A model generated the notes under the pieces. The model was not told the origin of the DNA. It was given only the letters and a program-made list of their open reading frames with translations, and made no database searches. A stretch of DNA of 64,000 bases from Phytopythium helicoides. Lineage: Eukaryota > Oomycota > Peronosporomycetes > Pythiales > Pythiaceae. This document shows positions 62,732 through 64,000 of the stretch, one piece after another (the first letter of the stretch is position 1; each line of letters opens with the position of its first letter). The stretch lies in assembly GCA_024867545.1 (NCBI GenBank), contig JANFNE010000021.1, positions 62,001 through 126,000 of the forward strand, in the 5' to 3' direction. The position numbers and the translations under genes were made by a program.

Positions 62732-63958
62732 TTACAGCTTCTTGCGGTTCAGCTTGGACGGCGACTCCATCGTAAAAGCGCGGGACTTGCCAATCACGCG
62801 GTAGTAGGACTCCAGTGGCCGCTCCTGCATCTGCCGCTGCAGCTGAAGATTCTTTGCCTTCTGACGTCGGGTGCGCCCCGCGTTCGCCTCGCCAAAGAAA
62901 TCGACGATCCAGTCTTGCACGCCCTCTCGCCCGCGGCTGAGCAACTCAAAGCCCTTGCGGAAGAGGGGGTCGACGTGCAGCTTTTTCGAGGGAGTCCCCT
63001 CGTCCTTGATTTTGACCGGAGTGTCCTTGGTCGACGCCGGGTTCTCGCTGACGCGGCGGTAGAAGTAGCACCGGTGGCCTTCGCTCGAGCCGGCCATCGA
63101 TGTGCTGACGTGGCCAATGTCCTCGACGTCAAATCCGTACATGTCGATGACCTTGCGCGGTGGGTGAAAGCTGACAAAGTAGCGCGCGTTGCTACGATTG
63201 AAGCTGTTGGCCATGGAGTCCATGACGTCCGGCGGGAACCCGACATCAAAACTATAAATATGAGAGAACGGGTCGAGTGTCTTGGCGTCCGTGATGTCTC
63301 CGGCCGTGAAAATGGTGCGGTTGAGTCGCTTCTTGGCGCTCTCGAGCGCCAGCACGCTGCGCAGGTTGTGCAGCGACAGGTGCCAGCGCAGCTCCTCGAG
63401 CTCGACGCCGTAGGAGACCTCGACGCCCGGGTCGATGGCGACGTGGAAGTTGGGCTTACCGAGCCCCGAGCCGACGTCCAGGAACAGGCTCGCGGCCGTG
63501 AGCTCGCAGTGCTCCTTCATGAAGTCGACGACGCGCTGGAAGGAGGCCTGCGTGATCTCTCCGTAGATGGCGCCACCCGCGGCGTTGCCACCCAGCGCCC
63601 CCGTCTGCTTCCGGATGGCGCGGTACACGTCCGAGACCTCGAGCTCCACGAAGCGCTTCTCCACGTCCTTCTCGCGCGCGGCGTCCAGCAGCGTGGCCTT
63701 TCCGGGCGTGCCGATCGACACGCGCGCGCGCTTCTTGGCACTCGCGGACCCGGGCGTGCCCTTGGCGGCGCTCGCGCCCGCGCTCTTGCGCTTCCGGCCA
63801 CTCGACTCGACCGCGCCATCGCTCTCGCCAGTCGCGGCCACCTCGGCGCTCGGCTGCATGCGGCGCGACGCGCGCCTGACTCGGCGGGCGGCGCCGCGCT
63901 CCGGCGTGCGGAAGGCGTCGGCGGCTGGCAGCGGCGAGGCCACGGCCACCGCGGGCAT
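62732..63958 (-). CDS. DOT1-like histone methyltransferase
   Basis: One exon of 408 residues. The first 100 residues are basic and disordered (RRVRRASRRMQ, SGRKRKSAGAS, SAKKRARVS), suiting nucleosome or DNA binding. The catalytic domain begins near 105 and contains the DOT1 signatures: YGEITQASFQRVVDFM, the SAM-binding DVGSGLGKPNFHVA (about 160) and YGVELEELRWHLSLHN. FSHIYSFDVGFPPDVMDSMA and FVSFHPPRKVI follow. DOT1 enzymes methylate histone H3 Lys79 in the nucleosome core. A C-terminal Arg/Gln-rich helix follows (RTRRQKAKNLQLQRQMQERP). No introns or frame breaks. The start at 63958 (MPAVAVASPLPAAD) lies close to the window edge and could be preceded by more sequence. Confidence 0.85.
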   Translation of the reverse strand: MPAVAVASPLPAADAFRTPERGAARRVRRASRRMQPSAEVAATGESDGAVESSGRKRKSAGASAAKGTPGSASAKKRARVSIGTPGKATLLDAAREKDVEKRFVELEVSDVYRAIRKQTGALGGNAAGGAIYGEITQASFQRVVDFMKEHCELTAASLFLDVGSGLGKPNFHVAIDPGVEVSYGVELEELRWHLSLHNLRSVLALESAKKRLNRTIFTAGDITDAKTLDPFSHIYSFDVGFPPDVMDSMANSFNRSNARYFVSFHPPRKVIDMYGFDVEDIGHVSTSMAGSSEGHRCYFYRRVSENPASTKDTPVKIKDEGTPSKKLHVDPLFRKGFELLSRGREGVQDWIVDFFGEANAGRTRRQKAKNLQLQRQMQERPLESYYRVIGKSRAFTMESPSKLNRKKL

Positions 63959-64000
63959 GGCGGCAGGGGGCAGGACGGAGGGGGGCGGGAGCGCTAATGT

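Noticed and set aside
1..64000. tRNA, rRNA, CRISPR or prokaryotic insertion sequence
   Set aside because: No T-loop/B-box pattern, rRNA segment, regularly spaced repeats or transposase was recognised on reading both strands.

Overview
This window reads as nuclear DNA from an oomycete (water mould), probably of the Pythium/Phytophthora type. That is inferred from four things: compact, GC-rich genes on both strands; short GT-AG introns (mostly 50-80 bases); a Cys/His-Gly 'WRKY19-like' repeat protein of the kind common in oomycetes; and a flagellar-transport (IFT57) gene. No ribosomal RNA, tRNA, CRISPR array or prokaryotic operon was seen.

Layout. 0.8-7.3 kb: a TAF4-like TFIID subunit carrying TAZ-type zinc modules, a small Rieske protein and a B-box/DUF2009 protein. 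8-13.6 kb: a His/Gly-rich zinc-repeat protein, a divergent pair of ankyrin genes, a MATE transporter, and a decayed second copy of the ankyrin pair. 13.8-25.3 kb: a PNUTS-like protein, a C2-DENN-WD40 Rab exchange factor, another ankyrin protein and a MurL-like ATP-pyrophosphatase-type protein. 25.6-28.1 kb: a NEK kinase joined in one reading frame to IFT57. 28.1-34.9 kb is the accessory part: decayed coding-like DNA with a 43-base perfect palindrome, a repeat-built acidic Thr/Pro protein, and a Fanzor (eukaryotic TnpB-type RNA-guided nuclease) gene. 34.9-64 kb is mostly housekeeping: a PH/DEP/Sec14 protein, RhoGDI, bystin, a tandem PrxQ peroxiredoxin, an LRR-IQ-WW protein, a POT peptide transporter, ELP1, a PH-kinase, an NTE-type patatin phospholipase, an Rsa3-like protein and a DOT1-like methyltransferase.

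The genes do not form one pathway. Two themes recur: membrane and small-GTPase traffic (DENN exchange factor, RhoGDI, Sec14, NTE phospholipase) and nuclear gene expression (TAF4, PNUTS, ELP1, DOT1). The most notable items are the Fanzor locus with a possible guide-RNA region behind it, and the NEK-IFT57 fusion.

One caution applies throughout. Many conserved genes contain single-base frame breaks that no plausible intron repairs, while others of similar length are perfectly open. This looks more like residual indel error in the assembly than like pseudogenes, so a frame break here, including the one in Fanzor, is weak evidence of inactivation. Intron positions are my own readings from splice signals and reading frame. 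Family names come from recognised motifs, with no database search.
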